A DNA stretch of 64,000 nucleotides from Pimelobacter simplex (GTDB lineage Bacteria > Actinomycetota > Actinomycetes > Propionibacteriales > Nocardioidaceae). The position numbers and the translations under genes were made by a program. The first letter of the stretch is position 1; the number at the start of each line of letters is the position of its first letter. The notes under the pieces are model-generated. The model saw only the letters and a list, made by a program, of their open reading frames with translations. It did no database searches and was not told the origin of the DNA. Of the stretch, positions 35,343-42,946 are shown piece by piece. Where the stretch lies: assembly GCF_024662235.1 (NCBI RefSeq), contig NZ_CP096276.1, forward strand, positions 4,836,001 to 4,900,000. The letters run 5' to 3'.

Positions 35343-36029
35343 TCACCTGGCACGGCGCTCCCGCCGCAGGTACCACTCGGCGACGAGCAGGTTCGGCACC
35401 CAGCACGAGAACGTCACGACGTAGTAGGCGCGGTCGAAGGCGGCCCCCGCGTCGGCGCCGAACGCGACCTGGAGCGTGACGAACAAGATCGTCTGCAACC
35501 GCAGGGTCACGCCGGCGTACGTCAGGGCGAAGGTGCGGATCGCCCAGCGCCGGTGGGCGCCGAAGTCGCGACGCCGCGCGGCCCGGTAGGCCTGGGTCGC
35601 GCTGACCAGCCAGACGACCGCGAGCCCCCCGAACCCGAAGACCCCGATCAGCCCGGCCTCGTTGACGAACGACAGCACCAGCCCCGCGACGCCCGCGATC
35701 GCAATCGCGGCGAGAACGACCTTGCCGATGGTGCGGTGGAGGCGGGGGTTGCGGCGTCGGATGCGGGCTGCGAACTGGAGTGGGGACAGCAACAGCGCCA
35801 GTCCGGCGGCGCCGGCGTGGACGTAGAGCGCGCCCTGGAGGAACGCCGGGCGGTCGACGTAGTTGCTCGCGACGCCGTGGTCGTCGGCGCTGAGCTGCGC
35901 AAGCGAGGCGGTGAGGTAGGGGCCGACGGCGAGGACCGTGATCGCCAGTGAGCTGAGGGCGAACCAGCCCCACCACCCCCTGTTCCTGGGGCTTCTGGTG
36001 GGCTCGCGGGTGGGGAGCGTGGCGGTCAT
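35343..36029 (-). CDS. DUF2306 family membrane protein
   Basis: 228 residues from ATG 36029 (MTATLPTREPTRSPRNRGWW). Seven hydrophobic segments are visible. The DUF2306 region includes LQGALYVHAGAAGLALLLSP, RIRRRNPRLHRTIGKV (the HRxxGK motif) and FGAHRRWAIRTFALTYA, all with conserved His. Function is unknown; ligand or haem binding by the His residues is possible. It is directly upstream of the two-component system on the same strand. Confidence 0.85.
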   Translation of the reverse strand: MTATLPTREPTRSPRNRGWWGWFALSSLAITVLAVGPYLTASLAQLSADDHGVASNYVDRPAFLQGALYVHAGAAGLALLLSPLQFAARIRRRNPRLHRTIGKVVLAAIAIAGVAGLVLSFVNEAGLIGVFGFGGLAVVWLVSATQAYRAARRRDFGAHRRWAIRTFALTYAGVTLRLQTILFVTLQVAFGADAGAAFDRAYYVVTFSCWVPNLLVAEWYLRRERRAR

Positions 36030-36156
36030 GGCTCCACCTTCGCGGCGGCGGGCCGGCCGATCGTCCCTCTGGGTGGGTGGATCCACGTACCCCAGCGCAG
36101 GTACGTGGCCGTTCTGTTCACGACCGCGGTCGGTGCCGGCCTCTAGCGTTGCGGGC

Positions 36157-36561
36157 ATGGCACTGCGACTCGGCTTCATCGGCATCGTCACCCAGGACAT
36201 GGGCGCGTCCCTCGCCTTCTACCGCGCCCTCGGCGTCCCCCTCCCCGACGACATCGACCCCACCGCCCCCCACGTCGACGCCCACCTCGAGGACGGCACC
36301 GCCCTCGCCTGGGACACCGTCGCCACCATCCGCGGCTTCGACCCCCCGTTCGAGCCGGCGACGGGTGGGCACCGGATCGCCCTCGCCTTCGACCAGGAGA
36401 CGCCCGCGGCCGTCGACGCGACGTACGCCGCGATGGTCGCGGCCGGCCACACCGGCCATGTCGCGCCGTGGGACGCCTTCTGGGGGCAGCGCTACGCGAC
36501 GCTGCTGGACCCGGACGGCAACGCGGTCGACCTGTTCGCGCTGCTCGCTCCCACGAGCTGA
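36157..36561 (+). CDS. VOC-family (glyoxalase/bleomycin resistance type) protein
   Basis: 134 residues from ATG 36157. Paired beta-alpha-beta-beta-beta units of the vicinal oxygen chelate fold are visible: IGIVTQDMGASLAFYRALGV at the start and GQRYATLLDPDGNAVDLFAL at the end. Such proteins are lyases, isomerases, dioxygenases or binding proteins. The 3' end overlaps the convergent AraC gene by 70 bases, and the pairing suggests related regulation. Confidence 0.88.
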   Translation: MALRLGFIGIVTQDMGASLAFYRALGVPLPDDIDPTAPHVDAHLEDGTALAWDTVATIRGFDPPFEPATGGHRIALAFDQETPAAVDATYAAMVAAGHTGHVAPWDAFWGQRYATLLDPDGNAVDLFALLAPTS

Positions 36562-37211
36562 GCCGGGCTGACGCCCGCGAGGCGGCGGAGCTCGCGGGAG
36601 AGGTGCGGCTGGTCGGCGTACCCGGCTCGCGCGGCGGCCTCGGCGGGCGTCACGCCCTTGGTCAGCAGGCGGTGCGCATGCTGCCCGCGCCGGATCCGCA
36701 CCAGCGTCGCGTACCCGTAGCCGAACGCCTGGCCCATCCGGCGACGGAAGGTCCGCTCGGACCAGCCCAGCTCGCGCGCAACGTCTTCCGCCGAAACGCC
36801 TCCGGCCGCGCGCGCTCTGACCGCATCAGCCCAGCCCTCGCCAGGTCGCAACGCCCGCTCGACCAGGTCCGGGCTCGCCGTCGCCGTCGCCCGCGTCTCG
36901 AGCAGGACCCCGCGCCACCGCCGGACCTCCGGCGGGCCGACCAGATCGGCGAGCGGCACCAGCCGGTCACTGATCTCCCCGAGGTCCACCCCCAGCGCCC
37001 TCGCCCCGGTCCCGGGCGCGAGCCGCACCCCCAGCGTGCCCTCCCCGCCGTCGGCCTCCGTCGCGATCGACCGCGTCGACGGACCCGCCACGGCGACCTC
37101 GTCCCCGCGCAGGATCAGGTCGACGCAGCCGTCGGCGGGGATCAGCGCCGCGCGGGCGTCGTACGAGTGCCAGAGGGCGGCGCCGTGGGTGAGCGGTGAC
37201 TCGTCGTACAT
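36492..37211 (-). CDS. AraC-family transcriptional regulator
   Basis: 239 residues. The N-terminal half (about 1-130) is a ligand-sensing domain with DGCVDLILRGDEVAVAGP. The C-terminal double helix-turn-helix is visible as VSAEDVARELGWSERTFRRR and TPAEAAARAGYADQPHLSRE. The last 23 codons are antisense to the VOC gene. Confidence 0.88.
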   Translation of the reverse strand: MYDESPLTHGAALWHSYDARAALIPADGCVDLILRGDEVAVAGPSTRSIATEADGGEGTLGVRLAPGTGARALGVDLGEISDRLVPLADLVGPPEVRRWRGVLLETRATATASPDLVERALRPGEGWADAVRARAAGGVSAEDVARELGWSERTFRRRMGQAFGYGYATLVRIRRGQHAHRLLTKGVTPAEAAARAGYADQPHLSRELRRLAGVSPAQLVGASSANRSTALPSGSSSVA

Positions 37212-37229
37212 GGGGACAGGGTGGCAGGC

Positions 37230-38957
37230 CTACCGACCGTCCGTGGACAGGTAGGGGCGCAGGTGCTCACGGAGGTCCGGGTCGCACACATAGACGTAGG
37301 TCCCGAGCATGCCGCGCGTCAGGAGCACGGAGTAGATGTTGCGGACGAAGCGCAGGATGTCCTCGTCGCTGTAGGTGATCCCGCGGATCCGGTTGTTCTC
37401 CTTGCCCTTGGCGTCGTAGTAGTGGTCGCGGTCGAAAACGATGGCCCGAGCCTTGCGGTCGTACCTCAGGTCACGGCCGATGATGACGCCGGCGTAGTTG
37501 AGGTCATACCCCTGGATCGTGTGGATCGAGCCAACCTCGTTGATCGAGCCCGGGGAATTGATCCAGTCGACGTCGGTCTGGTTCCAGCGCAGCTGGAGTC
37601 CGTCGACGACGATGTCGTACGCCGACTTGTCCTTCTTGGTCTGCCACCGCCAGGCGTAGCCGGCCACCAGGCGGGCGAGGCCGGATTCGTTGTCACGTCG
37701 GCGGATCGCCTGGTACATCTCGCCCAGGTCGTCGTACATCCGAAGGTCGTAACCGCCGAACTGCTGGGGTCCTGGCGGGAAGTCGGAGATGACCCTCCGG
37801 ATGTACCCGACGTAGTCGGAGCCGGCCTGAACCCTCATCTGCGTGGACAGGCGGTAGCGACGGTGCTGATCATCGACCTGGGTCACGAGCTCCGCGAGGT
37901 TCTCCTCGCTGACGTCGTGGGGGCGGACGCTCTGGGCCGAGTCGAGAAGGAAGACCTGGTGGTCGCTCTTGGCGATGATCCAATTGAGCTGGGTCTTGGT
38001 CAGGTCGTCCTGACCGAACAGGCGCTCGTTGATCGTCCGGAACTGGGTGTTCTTCTGTCCGGAGGCCTGGCTGGACCGCTGGTTGAGCCGATGTGTCTCG
38101 TCGACGATCAGCAGATCGAAACGGCCACTGTCCTCACCAACGTCGAACGGCGTCAGGACCATCGACGGATCGAGCCCCGGGGTCTTCTTGAAGACCTTCT
38201 CGATCGACTTGCGCAACGACTGTTGCGGCACGACCAAGCCGATGCGGAAGCCCTGCAGCAGCTCGGGATAGCCCTCGACGAAGAACTCGGAGAGAACTGA
38301 CTCGCCGTCGGACGGCTCGGTGAGATCGGCGTCCCTGATGTCCTGCAGGAGCTTGACGAGATAGACCGCGACGACGGTCTTGCCGGTCCCGGGATCGCCC
38401 TGGATGACGATCCGGCTGCCGCGCCGAGCGGCGATGTCCTCGAACAGCCCGTTGAGGATGTCCTCGACCGCGATCGCCTGGTCCTGCGACAGGGCCTTGA
38501 ACGGCGAGAGCTTGAAGAGATCGGTGTTCTCGATCTGTCGCACAGGGCGAGTGAACGCGCCACGGGAGCGAAGGGCTTCGAAGATCGCGTCGAAGGCCTG
38601 TTGGTACTCCGCGCGCCGGTAGTAGTCGGAGTTCGTCACGCCGTCGTTGCGGTTGAGGACGCGGTACTTCCCGTCACCTGCGAAGAGCCGGATGAGGAAC
38701 GACTCCAGGTCGAGGCAGACGGACTTGTTGAAGGTGGGGTCGACGATCACTCGTGCTGCGACCAGATCCTTCTTGCTCTTCGAGTCCAAGTGCTGCCGGA
38801 TGCGCGCCACGGTGTTGAGGGACTCGCCCACGTAGATCTCGGCAGGGTTGTCGAGGAGGTAGACCACCGGCCAGTTGCGGAAACGTGGGTCCCCGGTCGC
38901 CCAGGTGCTGAGGCTCTGCTGGTCGAGGGTGAACTCCTCGATCTCAAAGCCGGTCAT
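37230..38957 (-). CDS. GIY-YIG nuclease plus DUF2075 (SF1-helicase-like) protein
   Basis: 575 residues from ATG 38957. Residues about 25-110 form a GIY-YIG nuclease-like domain (VVYLLDNPAEIYVGESLNTV, RIRQHL, with Glu in DLESFLIRLF). The DUF2075 ATPase domain starts at about 165. Walker A is GDPGTGKTVVAVYL, Walker B LLIVDETHRLN, then FLLDSAQSVRP, STQMRVQAGSDY and, near the end, NSVLLTRGMLGTY-like SVLLTRGMLGTYVYV. It probably couples nucleic-acid translocation to cleavage. It overlaps the MazG-like gene by 14 bases. Such nuclease-helicase fusions beside a nucleotide hydrolase are suggestive of antiviral defence (inference). Confidence 0.88.
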   Translation of the reverse strand: MTGFEIEEFTLDQQSLSTWATGDPRFRNWPVVYLLDNPAEIYVGESLNTVARIRQHLDSKSKKDLVAARVIVDPTFNKSVCLDLESFLIRLFAGDGKYRVLNRNDGVTNSDYYRRAEYQQAFDAIFEALRSRGAFTRPVRQIENTDLFKLSPFKALSQDQAIAVEDILNGLFEDIAARRGSRIVIQGDPGTGKTVVAVYLVKLLQDIRDADLTEPSDGESVLSEFFVEGYPELLQGFRIGLVVPQQSLRKSIEKVFKKTPGLDPSMVLTPFDVGEDSGRFDLLIVDETHRLNQRSSQASGQKNTQFRTINERLFGQDDLTKTQLNWIIAKSDHQVFLLDSAQSVRPHDVSEENLAELVTQVDDQHRRYRLSTQMRVQAGSDYVGYIRRVISDFPPGPQQFGGYDLRMYDDLGEMYQAIRRRDNESGLARLVAGYAWRWQTKKDKSAYDIVVDGLQLRWNQTDVDWINSPGSINEVGSIHTIQGYDLNYAGVIIGRDLRYDRKARAIVFDRDHYYDAKGKENNRIRGITYSDEDILRFVRNIYSVLLTRGMLGTYVYVCDPDLREHLRPYLSTDGR

Positions 38958-39267
38958 ACTTCGCGCTCCGCCCTCGCGCACGCTCGACCGGGTACTTGCG
39001 CCGGCTCTCGTCGAGCTTGTCGAGGACGATCTGGTCCGGGTCGAGGTCCAAGCGCGTCGCAAGCAGGTGGCAGTACGTCAGCACGTCGGCGAGCTCGTCA
39101 CGCACCTCATTCACGTCGGCCCCCTCGTCGGCCCACTGGAAGCACTCGAGAAGCTCGGCTGCCTCGATGACGATGCTCTTCGCGAGGTTGGCGGGAGTGT
39201 GGAACTGCGCCCAGTCACGCTCGGCCACGAACTCCTCGAGGGCGCTGCGCACACGGTCGTCCGGCAT
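38944..39267 (-). CDS. MazG-like nucleotide pyrophosphohydrolase
   Basis: 107 residues from ATG 39267. The magnesium-binding motifs are EAAELLECFQW (ExxE) and EVRDELADVLTYC (ExxD), in the all-alpha NTP-PPase fold of the RS21-C6/dCTPase type. It should hydrolyse a (d)NTP to the monophosphate. It is the first gene of an operon with the GIY-YIG/DUF2075 protein and begins only about 33 bases left of the decayed tRNA-Ala fragment. Confidence 0.9.
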   Translation of the reverse strand: MPDDRVRSALEEFVAERDWAQFHTPANLAKSIVIEAAELLECFQWADEGADVNEVRDELADVLTYCHLLATRLDLDPDQIVLDKLDESRRKYPVERARGRSAKYDRL

Positions 39268-39299
39268 GCCGTGAGCATAGTTGCGAGGCCCGTCTGGTC

Positions 39300-39340
39300 G
39301 AGCGTAGGGGACTCGACCCCCTGACGCCTGCTTGCAGAGC
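39300..39340. repeat. Decayed copy of tRNA-Ala 3' half, candidate left attachment site
   Basis: Bases 39300-39340 align with 44645-44686 of the tRNA-Ala gene in the same orientation, about 36 of 41 positions identical with one gap. The copy spans the acceptor end, T-arm (TAGGGGACTCGA) and anticodon stem-loop (CCTGCTTGCA). This is the expected remnant when an element integrates into a tRNA 3' end. With the intact tRNA it frames a block of about 5.3 kb. Confidence 0.65.
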
Positions 39341-39535
39341 CACAAAATCATCCAGTATCCCGTCAATGCCAAACGTAAAACCGCAGGTCAGAGGTGGACC
39401 AAATGGACCGAAACCGCCATCTTTCCCCTACGGGTCTCCCTGCCACACCTACCTCGCGAGCATGGGATTCGTAGCAGGAGGTTGGAAGGGCGCCAGGGAC
39501 CAGTCCCCAAGCGACGATTTCGGGAGGTTTGCACC

Positions 39536-40281
39536 TTGGCAGGAAGACGGGGATTCGGGGAGGTCGAGCGCCGCACCCGGGAGCAGCGGCGTCACCTACC
39601 GCACGAGGTACGCGATGCCCGGCGAGACCTCACTACTCGCGCAGCTTCGGCGCCAGGATGGACGCCGAGGCCTGGCTCGAGCAGTCGTTGATCGACCGCG
39701 AGGAGTGGTCAGCTCCGGCCGCACGTCGGATGGCCGCCGAGCGCCGCGCCCTGGAGGCGGCGAGCAACACGGTGGCCGCCTACTCCCAGCGCTACGTTCG
39801 CGAGCGCGATCTCCGGCTGACGGCGGCGGCAAGGTACACAGGACTCCCGCGCACCCGGATGCTCCCCTACTTCGGGAGGTGCCGCTGCGCGACGTGACCC
39901 TGCCGGAGATCAAGCGCTGGCGGACGACGCTGGCCCCTGAGACGGAGTCGACGAACGCGGCCGCATACCGCCTGCTGCGCTCGTTACCGCCTTTCCTCTC
40001 GATACTCCAGCACCACCTGCTCGAGGTCACGGCCGACGGCAACAAGGGTCTGCTCTTCACGGGTCATCGCACCGACCAGATGAGCGCCCACTACCACGGA
40101 CCGCTACCGCCCCGCGGGCGAGAAGGCCGGTCGGCCGGACCTCACCATCCACCACTTGCGCCACACGGCGTTGACCATGGCCGGCCAACACGGCGCAACC
40201 GCCGCCGAGCTCCAGGCCCGCTCCGGCCACGCCTCTTCTGGCCCACAGCGGGCCTACGCCTTGCGACCTACCGCCCACTAA
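39536..40281 (+). pseudogene. Decayed tyrosine-type phage integrase
   Basis: No single frame is intact, but pieces of one integrase lie in order across several frames. TTG 39536 (LAGRRGFGEVERR, after GGGAGG) is the usual N-terminus. SGVTYRTRYAMPGE and HYSRSFGARMDAEAWLEQ are the arm-binding region. RRMAAERRALEAASNTVAAY, then PLRDVTLPEIKRWRTTL, is the core-binding domain. The C-terminal catalytic part is IHHLRHTALTMAGQHGATAA and LQARSGHAS, ending at TAA 40281. The segment with the first catalytic Arg is missing. Frameshifts and a deletion make it non-functional. It lies just inside the candidate left attachment site. Confidence 0.8.
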
Positions 40282-40354
40282 GACGCACGTTCTCATGCCT
40301 CTCCGAGTTTCCTCGGCGCCCAAGCCTCGTTCGCGCCCGACCTTGCTCAGGCTG

Positions 40355-41818
40355 TCAGCGGTTGAGCAGCCGCTCGATGATCGTGTCGATGCGGTCATGA
40401 AGTCGACGCCGGAGCCAGGTGAGACCGTCCCCCTCCTGGGAGGTCCAGGGTCCGTCCGCCCGGCACAGGTCGATGCGGGCATCTCCGAGTCCTGTCCGCC
40501 GCTCCGTCTCGCAGTACGTCTGCGAGGGGGCCAGCATCTGCTCGAGGTGGTGCAGGGCGAGAATGAACCGCAAGGGATTGGCGACACCGCGCCCGGCGGG
40601 GTGAGCGAAGAGGCTGACGAAGAGTTCGAGCTGGCTCGCGCTGACTCCGGCGCACAGGGCAGCGACGTTCGGTCGCCCGGAGACGGGCTCCCGCCCAGCG
40701 CGCTTGATGTACTCGGGGTCGTCGAGGTCGCCACTCATCTCAAGGGTCACGTCCTGCATGTTGATCTGGCCGGAGCAGGCAATGCAGGCGATGCCCGGCG
40801 TGGCAGCCTGGGTGCGCCGCGTCGCACCGCGCATGCCGCCGGTCTCGAACGTGTCGATTGCGATGCCGCCGTCGATCACGGGGATGAGGTCGGCGTAGGC
40901 GATCGAGTTGAGCACCGCGCGCGGCCACGGGCGGTCGACGCAGGAGAAGATGACGTCGTAGTCGAGCGCGGCAGTGAGCCCCTCGGGGCTGCAAATGCTC
41001 ATGTGGTGGGGGTTGGCCTTGAACTCGTCGGCCGTGGCCGCGAGACGCGCTAGCCGTGCCGCGACGTCGACCTTCCGTCGACGCAAGCGAGCATCGCGCC
41101 GGGTGGCGCCGATCATCCGGTCACGATTCACCACGTGCACCCGATCAAAGTCCATGATGCCGATCTCGACGATGCCGGTCGCGGCCAGGCGCTGGACGAC
41201 GTCCAGCGCAACGCTGCCGGCCCCAACAACCAGGACTCGAAGGCGGGCGATGTCCCGCTGAAGGTCGTCTCCCCACGCCGAGATGGTCCGGACCTGCGAT
41301 ACCTCGAGACGTGCCGGCGGGACGAGCTCGTCGTTCCACGACACCGCCAGCATCGTCCCCACGCGTCGGACCGAGCTCGCCCACTGCGGCCGTCCGTCGT
41401 TCCAGGTACGTGCCGACCAGGTGCTGTCACCAGCGAGCGTCAGGCCGACCAGCGGCAGTCCGGTGATCTGCTCGACCAAGCGTGCATAGGAGCTCTCGGC
41501 GTCAGCGTCCGGGCCACTGAGCCGCTGCCACCCACGGCCACCGGGGTGGCTGTGGAGGATCGCGACGCCATGTCCGCGCTGCGCGGCCAGTACGGCGATT
41601 CGCAGGACGTAGCTGCCCTGGATGGTCGCGTTGCCGTGCACCTGTCGGTCGCCCTCGATCGGTAGGTGCACCTCGTGGAGGAGATGGGTGGTGCGCATGG
41701 CCCCCGTGGAGACGGTGTACGTGGCGAGGCAGATGTCCTCCTGCCCGTCGCGCCGGAGGAGATGTGCGCTCAGGGTGTCGTGCACGCCCTGAGTCATGGC
41801 GACCGAGCGGGCGTGCAC
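40355..41818 (-). CDS. JAB protease-E1 (ThiF) fusion of a prokaryotic ubiquitin-like system
   Basis: 487 residues from GTG 41818, after AGGTGA. Residues about 10-150 form a JAB/JAMM metalloprotease domain with ILHSHPGG (His89, His91) and SGPDAD (Asp104), the metal ligands of a deubiquitinase fold. Residues about 190-420 form the ThiF/E1 adenylation domain: VLVVGAGSVALDVVQRL, IGIMDFDRVHVVNRDRM, then Arg/Lys-rich RRDARLRRRKVDVA and IFSCVDRPWPRAVLN. Cys pairs in IACIACSG and ALCAGVSA are candidate zinc or thioester sites. It should activate a Ubl C-terminus and process or remove the modifier. It is the last gene of the cassette, one base after the E2-like gene. Confidence 0.85.
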   Translation of the reverse strand: MHARSVAMTQGVHDTLSAHLLRRDGQEDICLATYTVSTGAMRTTHLLHEVHLPIEGDRQVHGNATIQGSYVLRIAVLAAQRGHGVAILHSHPGGRGWQRLSGPDADAESSYARLVEQITGLPLVGLTLAGDSTWSARTWNDGRPQWASSVRRVGTMLAVSWNDELVPPARLEVSQVRTISAWGDDLQRDIARLRVLVVGAGSVALDVVQRLAATGIVEIGIMDFDRVHVVNRDRMIGATRRDARLRRRKVDVAARLARLAATADEFKANPHHMSICSPEGLTAALDYDVIFSCVDRPWPRAVLNSIAYADLIPVIDGGIAIDTFETGGMRGATRRTQAATPGIACIACSGQINMQDVTLEMSGDLDDPEYIKRAGREPVSGRPNVAALCAGVSASQLELFVSLFAHPAGRGVANPLRFILALHHLEQMLAPSQTYCETERRTGLGDARIDLCRADGPWTSQEGDGLTWLRRRLHDRIDTIIERLLNR

Positions 41819-41819
41819 C

Positions 41820-42188
41820 TCAGATCACCTGCCCGAGTACGCACCGGACGTGGCTGATCCAGAGGTGGATCGGCTTGCGGCTCATGTCCCAGTGGCCGGT
41901 GTCGCGGGAGTGTCGCCGCCAGCCCTCGGGGCAGTCCTGGTTGTCGGCGTTGGTCTGGGCGAAGTTGACCTCGTCCTCGAGGTGGATCCAGTGCGGCGGC
42001 GTCATCGGCCATCCCTGGAGCTCGCTCACGCCGATGCCGGTGAGGACCTTCTGGCCCGCGCGAGCGCCCGCGGCGGGGACGACGTAGTACCTCACGACGT
42101 CCCCGCACACGGCGGGCTCGTGGCCCTCCTCCTCGAGGTCGGCGATGAACCGAGCCACGCCGTCCATTGGGATCGGGGCGACTGCCAT
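41820..42188 (-). CDS. Prokaryotic E2-like protein (Prok-E2 family E type)
   Basis: 122 residues. The sequence has the compact pattern of bacterial E2/UBC-like proteins associated with multi-ubiquitin genes: MTPPHWIHLEDEV, NQDCPEGWRRHSRD, GHWDMSRKPIHLWISHVR. Cys86 (DCPEGW) is the best candidate for a conjugating cysteine; Cys116 near the end is another. Assignment rests on pattern and on lying between a Ubl gene and a JAB-E1 gene. It would carry activated Ubl from the E1 to a target. Start and stop overlap the neighbours by one base or leave one base, so the three genes are tightly coupled. Confidence 0.75.
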   Translation of the reverse strand: MAVAPIPMDGVARFIADLEEEGHEPAVCGDVVRYYVVPAAGARAGQKVLTGIGVSELQGWPMTPPHWIHLEDEVNFAQTNADNQDCPEGWRRHSRDTGHWDMSRKPIHLWISHVRCVLGQVI

Positions 42189-42436
42189 CAGGCGACCTGG
42201 GCGCTCTGGCGCACGGTGACGAAGGCGTCGCCGTCCTTGAGCTCGATGACCTTGTCGTCGTGGCGGTAGACCTTGGTCTCGCCGTTGTGCTTGATCTTGG
42301 CGAGGTCGTACTGCGCCGGGTCGACGCCGGCGAGTCGCAGGAGAGCCGCGGCCTCCTGGTCGTCGTCGCGGGTCGTGTACGGCACGCCGTCGATCGTGAT
42401 CGTCAGCTTCTTCCTGAACTCCTGGTGGTCGTGCAT
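42188..42436 (-). CDS. Ubiquitin-like protein (single multi-ubiquitin-type domain)
   Basis: 82 residues from ATG 42436 with AAGGAGG five bases upstream. One beta-grasp-like domain is visible: KLTITIDGVPYTTRDDDQEA, LLRLAGVDPAQYDLAKI, and VIELKDGDAFVTV. This matches the multiubiquitin family, which usually occurs as tandem copies; here there is one. The C-terminus is QSAQVA, with no Gly-Gly or any terminal Gly, which is odd for a conjugated modifier. It opens the cassette, and its divergent neighbour is the HigB gene. Confidence 0.8.
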   Translation of the reverse strand: MHDHQEFRKKLTITIDGVPYTTRDDDQEAAALLRLAGVDPAQYDLAKIKHNGETKVYRHDDKVIELKDGDAFVTVRQSAQVA

Positions 42437-42632
42437 CTGGGCCTCCTTATGGCCTCGACGTCCGCCTTCTGCGAACTTGTTTCTCCACGGTACTCGACTT
42501 ATGCTCTTCGGTGCAAGGGTGAAGAGGAGATGGCGACTTATCTAGAACTCTGGTCGGCGTGCCGCGTTCTCGATCTCGACGTCGTGCCGATAGGTTCGCG
42601 GCATCAGCCGATGGGTGATGGAGCGAGTCCGA
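42437..42632. promoter_or_regulatory. Divergent promoter region of the Ubl cassette and HigBA pair
   Basis: 196 bases, richer in A+T than the surroundings. It must hold promoters for both operons; TTATGC near 42508 and TATCTAGA near 42540 are weak -10 candidates. No clear operator palindrome for HigA was found. Confidence 0.4.
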
Positions 42633-42932
42633 GTGAAGATCGAGTACGGCGACGAGGAGCTGCGTCGTCTGGCGGAGGAAGCCGACTTCCGTCCCAAGCA
42701 ATGGGGCCGCGACGTGGTCGTCGCCTACCGCAAGAAGATCCAGGTGCTCGACAGCGCGCTCGACGAGAGGGACCTGCGGGCGATGAGGTCCCTGAACCTG
42801 GAGAAGCTCAAGGGCGACAGGGCGGGGCAGTACTCCGTCCGGCTCAACGATCAGTTCCGGCTGATCCTGACTTTCCACACCGGGGACGACGGCAGGGTTG
42901 TCGTGGTCCTCGAGTTGGTCGACTATCACTGA
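42633..42932 (+). CDS. higB: HigB/RelE-family toxin
   Basis: 99 residues from GTG 42633 (VKIEYGDEELRRLAEEADFR), which has GGAG nine bases upstream; frames starting at 42615 or 42618 lack a site. The ParE/RelE fold features are present: VVAYRKKIQVLDSA, LNLEKLKGDRAGQYSVRLND and FRLILTFH. Such toxins are ribosome-dependent mRNA endonucleases. The antitoxin follows 14 bases later, giving the toxin-first order typical of higBA. Confidence 0.9.
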   Translation: MKIEYGDEELRRLAEEADFRPKQWGRDVVVAYRKKIQVLDSALDERDLRAMRSLNLEKLKGDRAGQYSVRLNDQFRLILTFHTGDDGRVVVVLELVDYH

Positions 42933-42946
42933 AAGGAGGCGTCGCG

